Part shown: one piece after another, positions 46,303 to 53,325 of the stretch
Position numbering within the stretch: position 1 is the first letter of the stretch
Layout of the letters: each line of letters opens with the position of its first letter
NCBI GenBank assembly: GCA_949511625.1
Contig: CATFEX010000023.1
Span: 40,677 to 104,676, forward strand
Origin: UBA11891 sp003533785
GTDB taxonomy: Bacteria; Bacteroidota; Bacteroidia; Flavobacteriales; Flavobacteriaceae
DNA length: 64,000 bases
Direction: 5' to 3'
Translations under genes and position numbers: made by a program
Notes under the pieces: generated by a model
What the model saw: only the letters and a program-made list of their open reading frames with translations
Told to the model about the DNA's origin: nothing
The model's database searches: none

Positions 46303-46317
46303 AGATTCGAAACTATG
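46300..46317. promoter_or_regulatory. Palindrome joining the divergent tsdA-like and dsrE-like starts
   Basis: CATAGATTCGAAACTATG is symmetric at 16 of 18 positions. Its first three bases are the minus-strand start codon of the cytochrome gene and its last three are the plus-strand start codon of the DsrE-like gene. The core is TTCGAA. A dimeric regulator or a paired translation-control element is possible. Confidence 0.4.
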
Positions 46318-46893
46318 ATACAAACAAAATACCTTTACAAGATACTGCGTCCTAGGATAATAAACACATCCAGTTTAATTGGCTTTTCTTTTCTATTGTT
46401 CTTTTCTTCTTTATTAACGGCTCAAGAATGGGAATATCCATTGATTCCAGGGTATGGAGGGATTGAATACACCGACTCTTATTCCGAGCAATTCTCACCA
46501 GAGGAAAGCTATCAATTACTTTTTGATATCACATCGGATGCACAGAAAGATGGAGTAAATCGTGGTTTGTGGCGTGTGGCTAGGACGCTTAACTTATTGG
46601 AGGCCTGTTCTGTACCAAGAGAACAAATTGAAATAGTAGTAGCTCTCCACGGAGCTGCAACGAAAGCTGTTTTGCGCAACGAGGCCTATCATTCGTTGTA
46701 TGAAGATGATAATCCCAATGTGAAGCTCATTTCCAAACTGGCAGACAATAGGGTTGAATTTTTTGTTTGTTCACAAGCTATGGTAGGTAGATCCCTCCCC
46801 TTGGATCAGGTACATCCAGATATAACTGTTGCTCTTTCTGCACTAACGGTAATTATAAATCATCAGAAAAAAGGATTCTTTTTAGTCCCTTAA
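46315..46893 (+). CDS. Exported DsrE-family protein
   Basis: A 192-residue protein with a signal peptide (SLIGFSFLLFFSSLLTAQE, about 20-38), so it is periplasmic. The mature part has the DsrE/DsrF-like fold: QIEIVVALHGAATKAVL, then KLADNRVEFFVCSQAMVG with a conserved-type Cys and a C-terminal hydrophobic strand. DsrE relatives carry sulfur on Cys; the exact role here is unproven. The ATG at 46315 is the only reasonable start. It is paired head-to-head with the TsdA-like cytochrome, supporting a sulfur-related function. Confidence 0.7.
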   Translation: MIQTKYLYKILRPRIINTSSLIGFSFLLFFSSLLTAQEWEYPLIPGYGGIEYTDSYSEQFSPEESYQLLFDITSDAQKDGVNRGLWRVARTLNLLEACSVPREQIEIVVALHGAATKAVLRNEAYHSLYEDDNPNVKLISKLADNRVEFFVCSQAMVGRSLPLDQVHPDITVALSALTVIINHQKKGFFLVP

Positions 46894-47469
46894 ACTACCA
46901 TTTCTATGGCAATTCAAGCCTTTTTTATTTGTTAGGTCCCGAATGTATTCACATTCTTCTTCCGTCCATTCAACATAATCTTCACCTGTAAAAAAATCGC
47001 GAACTTCTTTTTGGAATAAAGTGTATTCTATAGAACGAACATTCGGAGCCATAAGTCCCCCTCCGTCGTGAGAGGCGTTAAAGACGTCATGCCCGAGTTC
47101 GTGATACATCAAAAAAATCTGCTCTCCAGTAGTGAGGTTTCTAAATTGTGTCTCATCAACGAGAATAAGAACATAATCTTCACAGGAGCCATTGGCAATT
47201 CCAGCAGTGCTACCACTCAAATCTTGGGAAACAAAGCTGACATCTTCTATACTAGAAAGATCGATATCATACTCAGCTGCTGATGCTTGAAATGCGGTCC
47301 AATAGGAATTGAGTAGTTTGGGTTTGATTTTGCTATAGATGGGATCGTTGTTATAATCTGGGACGACTTCCACAGGAGCTTGTTCGTTCACTATAGCCAT
47401 TTCTGCAGGAGTTTCCTCGGTGGAGCAACTCAATGCAAGGGTGATTAAAAGCAAATATATTTTTTTCAT
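46882..47469 (-). CDS. Putative zinc metallopeptidase lipoprotein
   Basis: A 195-residue lipoprotein: the signal KKIYLLLITLALSCSTEE places Cys15 at the lipobox. The zinc motif is HELGHDVFNASHD (His123, Glu124, His127, and His134 as a possible third ligand), followed by GGGLM, which could be a Met-turn. I know no named family; it could be a small metzincin-like peptidase or an inactive relative. I start at ATG 47469, where the lipoprotein signal begins, not at the longer in-frame extension. The end overlaps the convergent DsrE-like gene by 12 bases. Confidence 0.65.
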   Translation of the reverse strand: MKKIYLLLITLALSCSTEETPAEMAIVNEQAPVEVVPDYNNDPIYSKIKPKLLNSYWTAFQASAAEYDIDLSSIEDVSFVSQDLSGSTAGIANGSCEDYVLILVDETQFRNLTTGEQIFLMYHELGHDVFNASHDGGGLMAPNVRSIEYTLFQKEVRDFFTGEDYVEWTEEECEYIRDLTNKKGLNCHRNGSLRD

Positions 47470-47594
47470 AACAAAGGTTTTCAACAAAAGGCTTTCCGTA
47501 AATTGTAGGTAAGGTTTGGGAAGGCAAGTTTTCACCGGAATTTGGTTCAATTCGAAGAATTGAGAAACTTAAATGGGTAGAAAAGGGGCGTATC

Positions 47595-47630
47595 AAATAA
47601 AAAACCCTGTAAAGTTTTACACCTACAGGG
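47595..47630 (-). terminator. Intrinsic terminator after tRNA-Phe
   Basis: On the minus strand the stem CCCTGTA / TACAGGG is followed by TTTTTTATTT. It lies eight bases after the tRNA-Phe end and upstream of the metallopeptidase-like gene. Confidence 0.75.
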
Positions 47631-47637
47631 CTAGTCG

Positions 47638-47710
47638 TGGTACCTCCAGGAATCGAACCAGGGACACAAGGATTTTCAGTCCTTTGCTCTACCAACTGAG
47701 CTAAGGTACC
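47638..47710 (-). tRNA. tRNA-Phe (GAA)
   Basis: The 73-base cloverleaf on the minus strand has acceptor strands GGTACCT / AGGTACC, anticodon GAA (plus-strand 47675-47677) in loop CTGAAAA, T-arm GGTTCGATTCC, and discriminator A. It has a full consensus promoter and an intrinsic terminator. CCA is not encoded. Confidence 0.97.
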
Positions 47711-47727
47711 GTTGCTCTAGGCGAAGG

Positions 47728-47759
47728 CAAATATAAATTGCTTTTTAGTTCTCTACAAA
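47728..47759 (-). promoter_or_regulatory. Promoter of tRNA-Phe
   Basis: On the minus strand TTTG (47756-47759), a 20-base spacer and TATATTTG (47728-47735) match the Bacteroidota -33/-7 consensus exactly, with the tRNA beginning 18 bases after the -7 box. Confidence 0.85.
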
Positions 47760-47769
47760 TCAAATGCCC

Positions 47770-47777
47770 TAAATTTG
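47770..47777 (+). promoter_or_regulatory. -7 element for the coaX operon
   Basis: TAAATTTG matches TANNTTTG 26 bases before the coaX ATG. A weak TTAG occupies the -33 position. It is divergent from the tRNA-Phe promoter. Confidence 0.45.
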
Positions 47778-47802
47778 TGGCTCACACAAAGTAGAGCAAT
47801 TC

Positions 47803-48531
47803 ATGCTATTGATTCTGGATATTGGAAATACAAATATTAAGTACGCCCTGTATGAAAATGATGAATGTCAACATATTGGGGTATTAAATTCTGAAGAAGA
47901 TTCCAATTTTGAAGAGATTATAAATGTACACCCGATTACTCACATTTTTTATTCTGACGTTCGCGGGCGTTTTTCTAACCGCATTTCAACAATTTTTCCT
48001 ACAGTAAAGAAGACATCATTAACCACAGCTTTGCTAAAATTTCCATTTAAAAATAACTACACAACTCCTGAAACACTTGGATCGGATCGTATGGCCCTTA
48101 TGGCTGCAGCCTGTTTTAAGTATCCAAAACAAGCCTGTTTGGTTATTGATATGGGGAGCTGCATAACGTATGATTTTATCGATGCTGATGCTGTGTATTA
48201 TGGAGGGTCGATTAGCCTAGGAATTCGAATGCGATACGAAGCCCTCCACAAACAAACGGCAAGATTGCCCGAATTGCTACCCAGGCGGCCCGAATCCATA
48301 CTAGGGCAATCTACAGAAGCTTCAATACATGCTGGAGTTTATTATGGGATCATCGCAGAACTTGAATATCAAATCGACACCTACGCGGATAAATATTCAA
48401 ATCTAAAGATAATCCTTACAGGAGGGGACCACATACGGTTGTCTAAAAGCATAAAAAAACCCATATTTGCCGAACCTAATTTCCTATTGGAAGGAATGCA
48501 GGCTCTTTTGCAATACAATACGGACCCATGA
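47803..48531 (+). CDS. coaX: Type III pantothenate kinase
   Basis: A 242-residue type III pantothenate kinase for coenzyme A synthesis. LILDIGNTNIKYALYEND is the phosphate-binding N-terminal motif, ETLGSDRMALMAA follows, and VIDMGSCITYDFID plus GGSISLGIRMRYEALH are the further conserved elements. Cytoplasmic. It overlaps the following outer-membrane protein gene by four bases and starts the rightward envelope operon. Confidence 0.94.
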   Translation: MLLILDIGNTNIKYALYENDECQHIGVLNSEEDSNFEEIINVHPITHIFYSDVRGRFSNRISTIFPTVKKTSLTTALLKFPFKNNYTTPETLGSDRMALMAAACFKYPKQACLVIDMGSCITYDFIDADAVYYGGSISLGIRMRYEALHKQTARLPELLPRRPESILGQSTEASIHAGVYYGIIAELEYQIDTYADKYSNLKIILTGGDHIRLSKSIKKPIFAEPNFLLEGMQALLQYNTDP

Positions 48532-49790
48532 CACAACGCTTTCTACTGTTCATTTGCCTATCGGCTTCTCTCACTGTATGGAGCCAAGCAGGAACGGGTT
48601 CACCCTATTCATTCGGAGGATTGGGCGAAATAAATTATCGTGGTAATCATTGGTCAAGAGCATTGGGAGGTCTAGAGTTCTACACCGATTCTATTCACGT
48701 TGACTTTAATAATCCTGCTGGTTTGGCCAAATTGAAGTTAACGAACTTTTCATTGGGGTTGGACTACAAGAACAACAAGATAGAAGATACTAACAACACC
48801 CAAAAAATTGGCACCTCTTCATTGAATTATTTGGGGCTAAGCATTCCCACCAAACGCTTTGGATTCAATTTCGGATTGATTCCTTATAGCTCTATAGGTT
48901 ACCGTTTGGAACTCTTTCAGGAAGGAGATGAAGTTAACCAGGTACAGCGTTTTGAAGGCAATGGAGGACTCAATCTAGCTTTTGTATCCGCCGGGTTTCA
49001 TTTGTTCAAATGGTGGTCTGTTGGTGCCACGGCGCGATATGGGTTTGGTAATATCAATCATCAAAGTTCTCAACAAACACAAAATATTGATCGAACGACC
49101 TTTTTAGAGAGCAATTCCAGTCTTTCGGGAATCAGTTACAAATTTTCAACGCTCTTAGTATTTCCTCTGGGAAAACAAAACCTACATTTCTACAGTGCCT
49201 ATGCGCCCGAGGCTACAATCAATTCTCGAAATAATGAGATATTTACTTCACTTTCCTCTAGTTCTTCTGGCATCGGACAACAGCTAGAAGTAGATCTGGA
49301 ACCATCCGGATTGGACGAGACTGTTCTGATTCTTCCCACTGCTACAACCCTTGGACTGGGAATTGGAACACGCAAGAAATGGTTTCTAGGGGGACAATTT
49401 GTTAGCACTTCAAACTCGGATTTCAGAAATGATTTTATTACTTTAGGCGGCCTAAGCTATGAAGATGGAAACCGATTATCCCTTGGAGGGTTTTTCATTC
49501 CAAATTACAGCTCGTTGACAAGTTATTGGAAACGTATCGTCTATAGAGTGGGGTACTATAACGAAAAAACAGGTATTCGTGTGCAACAATCTTCTCTTAA
49601 GAATCGTGGCATAACTTTTGGTGTGGGGTTACCATCTTTTAGGCTTGGTCCCTTTTCCAACGCTAACCTTGGAGTAACCCTGGGGAGTAGAAGTACTTCT
49701 AACCCCAATTTAGTAGATGAAAACTACTGGCATGTAAAGCTCGGATTTTCGCTTAATGATGTGTGGTTTATAAAAAGAAAATACAATTGA
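48528..49790 (+). CDS. Outer-membrane beta-barrel protein
   Basis: A 420-residue protein with a signal peptide (about 1-20, ending VWSQA) and a long series of amphipathic strands. GTGSPYSFGGLGEI, VDFNNPAGLAKLKLTNFSLG and the C-terminal HVKLGFSLNDVWFIKRKY suggest a FadL/OmpP1-like porin fold; the substrate is unknown. Its position between coaX and lptC is typical of flavobacteria. It begins in the coaX stop (ATGA). Confidence 0.75.
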   Translation: MTQRFLLFICLSASLTVWSQAGTGSPYSFGGLGEINYRGNHWSRALGGLEFYTDSIHVDFNNPAGLAKLKLTNFSLGLDYKNNKIEDTNNTQKIGTSSLNYLGLSIPTKRFGFNFGLIPYSSIGYRLELFQEGDEVNQVQRFEGNGGLNLAFVSAGFHLFKWWSVGATARYGFGNINHQSSQQTQNIDRTTFLESNSSLSGISYKFSTLLVFPLGKQNLHFYSAYAPEATINSRNNEIFTSLSSSSSGIGQQLEVDLEPSGLDETVLILPTATTLGLGIGTRKKWFLGGQFVSTSNSDFRNDFITLGGLSYEDGNRLSLGGFFIPNYSSLTSYWKRIVYRVGYYNEKTGIRVQQSSLKNRGITFGVGLPSFRLGPFSNANLGVTLGSRSTSNPNLVDENYWHVKLGFSLNDVWFIKRKYN

Positions 49791-49804
49791 TTAAATATAA
49801 AACA

Positions 49805-51193
49805 ATGAGATTGTCATACCCAATTGCAAGTTTTATTTTCCTTTTCATAGGAGGGCAAATACTTGCTCAGTCTAACGAAGAATGTATTCAAAATCTATCC
49901 ATTTTTGCAGAATTTGCTAAAGTGAAAAATTACGATTCTGCCTACGAACCGTGGGAGAAAGTTCGTGTTGAATGTCCAAAATTAAACGTAGCGATTTATT
50001 CATACGGGGAAAAAATCTTACAGAATAAAATCAAAAATAGCAGTGGAGCAGAACAAGAAGCATTTAAGAACACCTTAATTGAGCTTTATCAGGCATGGGG
50101 GGATAATTTCCCCACTCGCAAAGGCAAAAATAGAATAGGAAGTATTTTAAGTTCAAAAGCTCAGTCGTTATTGGATTTTAAAATTGGGTCCAAAATGGAA
50201 GCATATCAGACGTTTGATAAGGCATTTATCGAGGATCCCAATAGTTTTACAAATCCCAAACGCCTCTACAATTATTTTAAAACTCTTTTCGATTTGTATA
50301 AAGCAGGGGACCAAGGGGTCACTATGGAACAACTCTTTAACAAATACGAAGAAGTATCTGAAAAGTTTGAAGTGGAATCGATAAAGCTGGCTAAAAATTT
50401 GGATAAAATTTTAAAAAAGGAAGAATCGGGATCGCCATTGACCTCAAGGGAAACTCGAAATAAAAGAGCTTTTGGAATCAATTCCAAAGCAATCGCTACC
50501 TATGTGTCCAATCTAGATGCCATCATCTCTATAGAGGCAAAGTGTGAAAATTTGATTCCGCTCTATCAACGAAATTTTGAAGAAAATAAAACTGATTCAG
50601 TATGGCTCAAAAGAGCAGCTTCTAGGATGGATGCTAAAGAATGTTCCGATGATCCATTATTTGTGACTTTAGTCGAAGCGCTCCACAATTTGGATCCTTC
50701 CGCAGATTCTGCCTACTACCTCGGCTTACTTAATGACAAAGCGGGTAAGAGTCAAGAGGCACTTCAGTATTACGAAGAATCGATCGCATTGGAAACTGAT
50801 AACTACAAAAAAGCGAAAATACTCTATAAAATTGCCTTGAAGTTTAAAAAATCAGGGCGTAAGTCATCGGCACGAAGTTATGCGAATAAGGCGATAAGTT
50901 TCCAACCCTCTATGGGTCGTGCACATTTGTTAATTGCCAACTTATATGCAGCCAGTGCCAATGATTGCGGCACTACACAGTTTAATAAACGTGCAATTTA
51001 TTGGTTGGCTGCAAACGTCGCCAGAAAAGCCGCTCGGGTAGATGAATCCATAAAAAAACTGGCTCTTAAAACAGCAGAAAGTTATATGGGGCGAGCACCG
51101 AGTAAAACCGATATTTTCACCGAGGGCAATGAAGGAAGTACTATTACTTTTGATTGTTGGGTGAAAGGGAGTGTTAAAGTTCCTCAGCTCTAA
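49805..51193 (+). CDS. Exported tetratricopeptide-repeat protein
   Basis: A 462-residue protein with a signal peptide (RLSYPIASFIFLFIGGQILAQ). The C-terminal half holds TPR-like helices: SAYYLGLLNDKAGKSQEALQ, KILYKIALKFKKSGRKSSAR and GRAHLLIANLYAASANDC. An N-terminal helical region precedes them. I start at ATG 49805 since the longer frame lies in the preceding gene. It is expected in the periplasm as a scaffold for envelope assembly. It ends one base into the lptC start. Confidence 0.8.
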   Translation: MRLSYPIASFIFLFIGGQILAQSNEECIQNLSIFAEFAKVKNYDSAYEPWEKVRVECPKLNVAIYSYGEKILQNKIKNSSGAEQEAFKNTLIELYQAWGDNFPTRKGKNRIGSILSSKAQSLLDFKIGSKMEAYQTFDKAFIEDPNSFTNPKRLYNYFKTLFDLYKAGDQGVTMEQLFNKYEEVSEKFEVESIKLAKNLDKILKKEESGSPLTSRETRNKRAFGINSKAIATYVSNLDAIISIEAKCENLIPLYQRNFEENKTDSVWLKRAASRMDAKECSDDPLFVTLVEALHNLDPSADSAYYLGLLNDKAGKSQEALQYYEESIALETDNYKKAKILYKIALKFKKSGRKSSARSYANKAISFQPSMGRAHLLIANLYAASANDCGTTQFNKRAIYWLAANVARKAARVDESIKKLALKTAESYMGRAPSKTDIFTEGNEGSTITFDCWVKGSVKVPQL

Positions 51194-51768
51194 TGAGTAA
51201 CACTCGTTATAAAATGACAATAGGGGTCTGTGCTTGGGCATTGCCCCTGTTTTTTTCTTGTGGCGATTCAACCGAAGCTGTAAAAGAGCTTACTTCATTC
51301 AATACACAGGCAGTAGGTACGGCACAAAACATACGGATGATTTATACGGATTCTTTAGAAACCCAAGCCATTCTCACAGCTCCACTTCATGTGGATTATA
51401 CCAATCTCAGCTTTCAATATGCGGAATTTCCTGAGGGTCTTAAAGTCGTTTTTTTTGATACCGAGCGCAATGAAAATACCATAACTGCTGATTACGGATT
51501 GATTTATACAGCCACAGACTTGATAGACTTGCGCCGCAATGTGATTTTGGAATCCTCTGATGGATCCGTATTGGAAACGGACCAGTTATTTTGGGATGCC
51601 GAAAATGAATGGCTGTTCACAGAGCGACCATTTACCTTTAAAAATCAAGATTACGATTTGAATGCCATTCGATTGGACACCAATAAGGAATTTAGTAAAT
51701 TTAAGACTGGAAAACTCACAGGAACCATTGCGGTTACTGAAGAACAAGATAGTCTAGACACTTTATGA
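51193..51768 (+). CDS. lptC: LPS export periplasmic protein LptC
   Basis: A 191-residue LptC/OstA-like protein of the lipopolysaccharide bridge. A lipoprotein-type or signal-anchor N-terminus ends near ALPLFFSCGD. The beta-jellyroll region is seen in TDSLETQAILTAPLHVDYTN, ITADYGLIYTATDLIDLRRN and DGSVLETDQLFWDAENEWLF. It would pass LPS from the inner membrane to LptA. The following small gene overlaps by four bases. Confidence 0.82.
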   Translation: MSNTRYKMTIGVCAWALPLFFSCGDSTEAVKELTSFNTQAVGTAQNIRMIYTDSLETQAILTAPLHVDYTNLSFQYAEFPEGLKVVFFDTERNENTITADYGLIYTATDLIDLRRNVILESSDGSVLETDQLFWDAENEWLFTERPFTFKNQDYDLNAIRLDTNKEFSKFKTGKLTGTIAVTEEQDSLDTL

Positions 51769-51962
51769 GAAGTTACCGAATTTCTGAAATTATTTATTGG
51801 GTCATTAGTTTTTTGTCAGTTTATCAATCTATTGTCCAATGGAACAGTCGTCCACAAAAAGCCTATCTATTTTTAGGCTTTGCTTTTCTGTCCGTATTCA
51901 TGGCCTTATTCCGAAGGCACTACAGGAAAAAATTTGAAAATCGCAGGCCCCCACAATCATGA
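51765..51962 (+). CDS. Small membrane protein (65 aa)
   Basis: A 65-residue protein with two hydrophobic helices (ISEIIYWVISFLSVYQSIVQ and KAYLFLGFAFLSVFMALF) and a basic C-terminus. No family is recognised, but start and stop overlap both neighbours by four bases, which strongly favours translation. It lies between LptC and the CorC-family protein and may assist the envelope operon. Confidence 0.75.
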   Translation: MRSYRISEIIYWVISFLSVYQSIVQWNSRPQKAYLFLGFAFLSVFMALFRRHYRKKFENRRPPQS

Positions 51963-53230
51963 TTCCTGAGGATTTTATAATTCTTAGCTGTTTGATTCTC
52001 TCTGCGTTTTTTTCAGGAATGGAAATCGCCTTTGTCTCAGCCAATCGAGTAGAATTGGCAATCGAAAAACAAAATAGCGGTTTTATATCGCTCCTTTTGA
52101 GGAGAATTACACAAAATCCCTCCCGATTTATTGCCACTATGCTGGTAGGGAACAATATTGCTCTGGTTGCCTACGGAATTTTTATGGGAGATCGGATTAC
52201 AGCTTTATTCTTTTCAGGAAGCGCATTCCAAAACGGTCAAGATTTTAGTCTGTTACTCTATCAGACCTTAATATCAACGCTGGTCATTCTTATCACGGCG
52301 GAATTTCTTCCCAAAGTATTTTTCCAACTTTATGCCAATCGATTGCTCAGATTTTTTCTTATCCCTACTACTTTTTTTTATTTCTTGTTAGCTCCAATCT
52401 CAAGTGCCATCATTCTATTGACCGATGGTGTTCTCAAGCGGTTTTTTCAGGTGGAAGCAGATCAGGTACAACTGAGCTTTTCCAAAGTCGAACTGGGGGA
52501 TTATATTGAAGAACAAGTAGAACAGAGCAAAGACAAAGACAAGCTGGATTCTGAAATTCAAATTTTTCAAAACGCTTTAGAGTTTTCAGATGTTAAAGTT
52601 AGAGAGGCCATGGTACCAAGAGCAGAAATTGTAGCTGTTGCTCAAGACACACCGATCCAAGAATTACAACAGCTGTTTGTCACCACCGGGTTGTCTAAAA
52701 TACTGATATATCGCAATACCCTAGATGATATAATTGGGTATGTGCATGCCTTTGAGATGTTTAAGCAACCCAAAAACCTAAAAAGTATTCTGCTTCCTTT
52801 GGCCCAAGTACACGAACCTGTTCCTGTCAATCAAGCGCTCAAAATCCTTACCAAGCAACGAAGGAGTATTGCTGTTGTGATTGACGAGTATGGCGGGACT
52901 GCTGGAATTGTTACTCTAGAAGATATAGTGGAAGAATTGTTTGGTGAAATTGAGGATGAACACGACAGCGTGGTACATTACGAGAAAAAACTCAATACCA
53001 ATACCTATGAGTTTTCGGCCCGCTTGGAGGTGGATTATCTCAACCAAAACTATGATTTGGGCTTGCCCGAAAATGAATTTTACGAAACTCTAGGAGGGAT
53101 GATTTTCTTTCATACCGAGGCCATTCCTGAGAAAGGCACCGTGGTTGAGGTGCAAGACTTTTCAATTACCGTGAAAAAAGTTTCTTCTACCAAAATCGAA
53201 CGGCTAATTGTTCATAAAAATACGGTTTAG
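51959..53230 (+). CDS. CorC/HlyC-family membrane protein with CBS domains
   Basis: A 423-residue CNNM-type transporter-like protein: four N-terminal helices (about 1-155), a CBS pair (MVPRAEIVAVAQDTPIQELQ and VPVNQALKILTKQRRSIAVV) and a C-terminal CorC_HlyC domain after VTLEDIVEELFGEIEDEHD. Relatives handle magnesium or other divalent cations, and flavobacterial GldE belongs to the same superfamily, so a role near gliding motility cannot be excluded. It overlaps the small membrane gene by four bases. Confidence 0.88.
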   Translation: MIPEDFIILSCLILSAFFSGMEIAFVSANRVELAIEKQNSGFISLLLRRITQNPSRFIATMLVGNNIALVAYGIFMGDRITALFFSGSAFQNGQDFSLLLYQTLISTLVILITAEFLPKVFFQLYANRLLRFFLIPTTFFYFLLAPISSAIILLTDGVLKRFFQVEADQVQLSFSKVELGDYIEEQVEQSKDKDKLDSEIQIFQNALEFSDVKVREAMVPRAEIVAVAQDTPIQELQQLFVTTGLSKILIYRNTLDDIIGYVHAFEMFKQPKNLKSILLPLAQVHEPVPVNQALKILTKQRRSIAVVIDEYGGTAGIVTLEDIVEELFGEIEDEHDSVVHYEKKLNTNTYEFSARLEVDYLNQNYDLGLPENEFYETLGGMIFFHTEAIPEKGTVVEVQDFSITVKKVSSTKIERLIVHKNTV

Positions 53231-53269
53231 ATAGCCTTCCACTATCATGTTTGTTGCCCCTAAAAATAT

Positions 53270-53299
53270 TTTGATATCGCTCTAATAATCGTAAATTCG
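53270..53299 (+). promoter_or_regulatory. Possible promoter of the PpiD-like gene
   Basis: TTTG (53270-53273), an 18-base spacer and TAAATTCG (53292-53299, one mismatch to TANNTTTG) precede the start by 26 bases. Confidence 0.4.
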
Positions 53300-53325
53300 C
53301 AGACTAGCTGAAAATAAGGTATAGC

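Noticed and set aside
47351..47695. Open frame on the minus strand across tRNA-Phe and its terminator
   Set aside because: The N-terminal part is tRNA-derived and the rest is out of frame with the lipoprotein gene.
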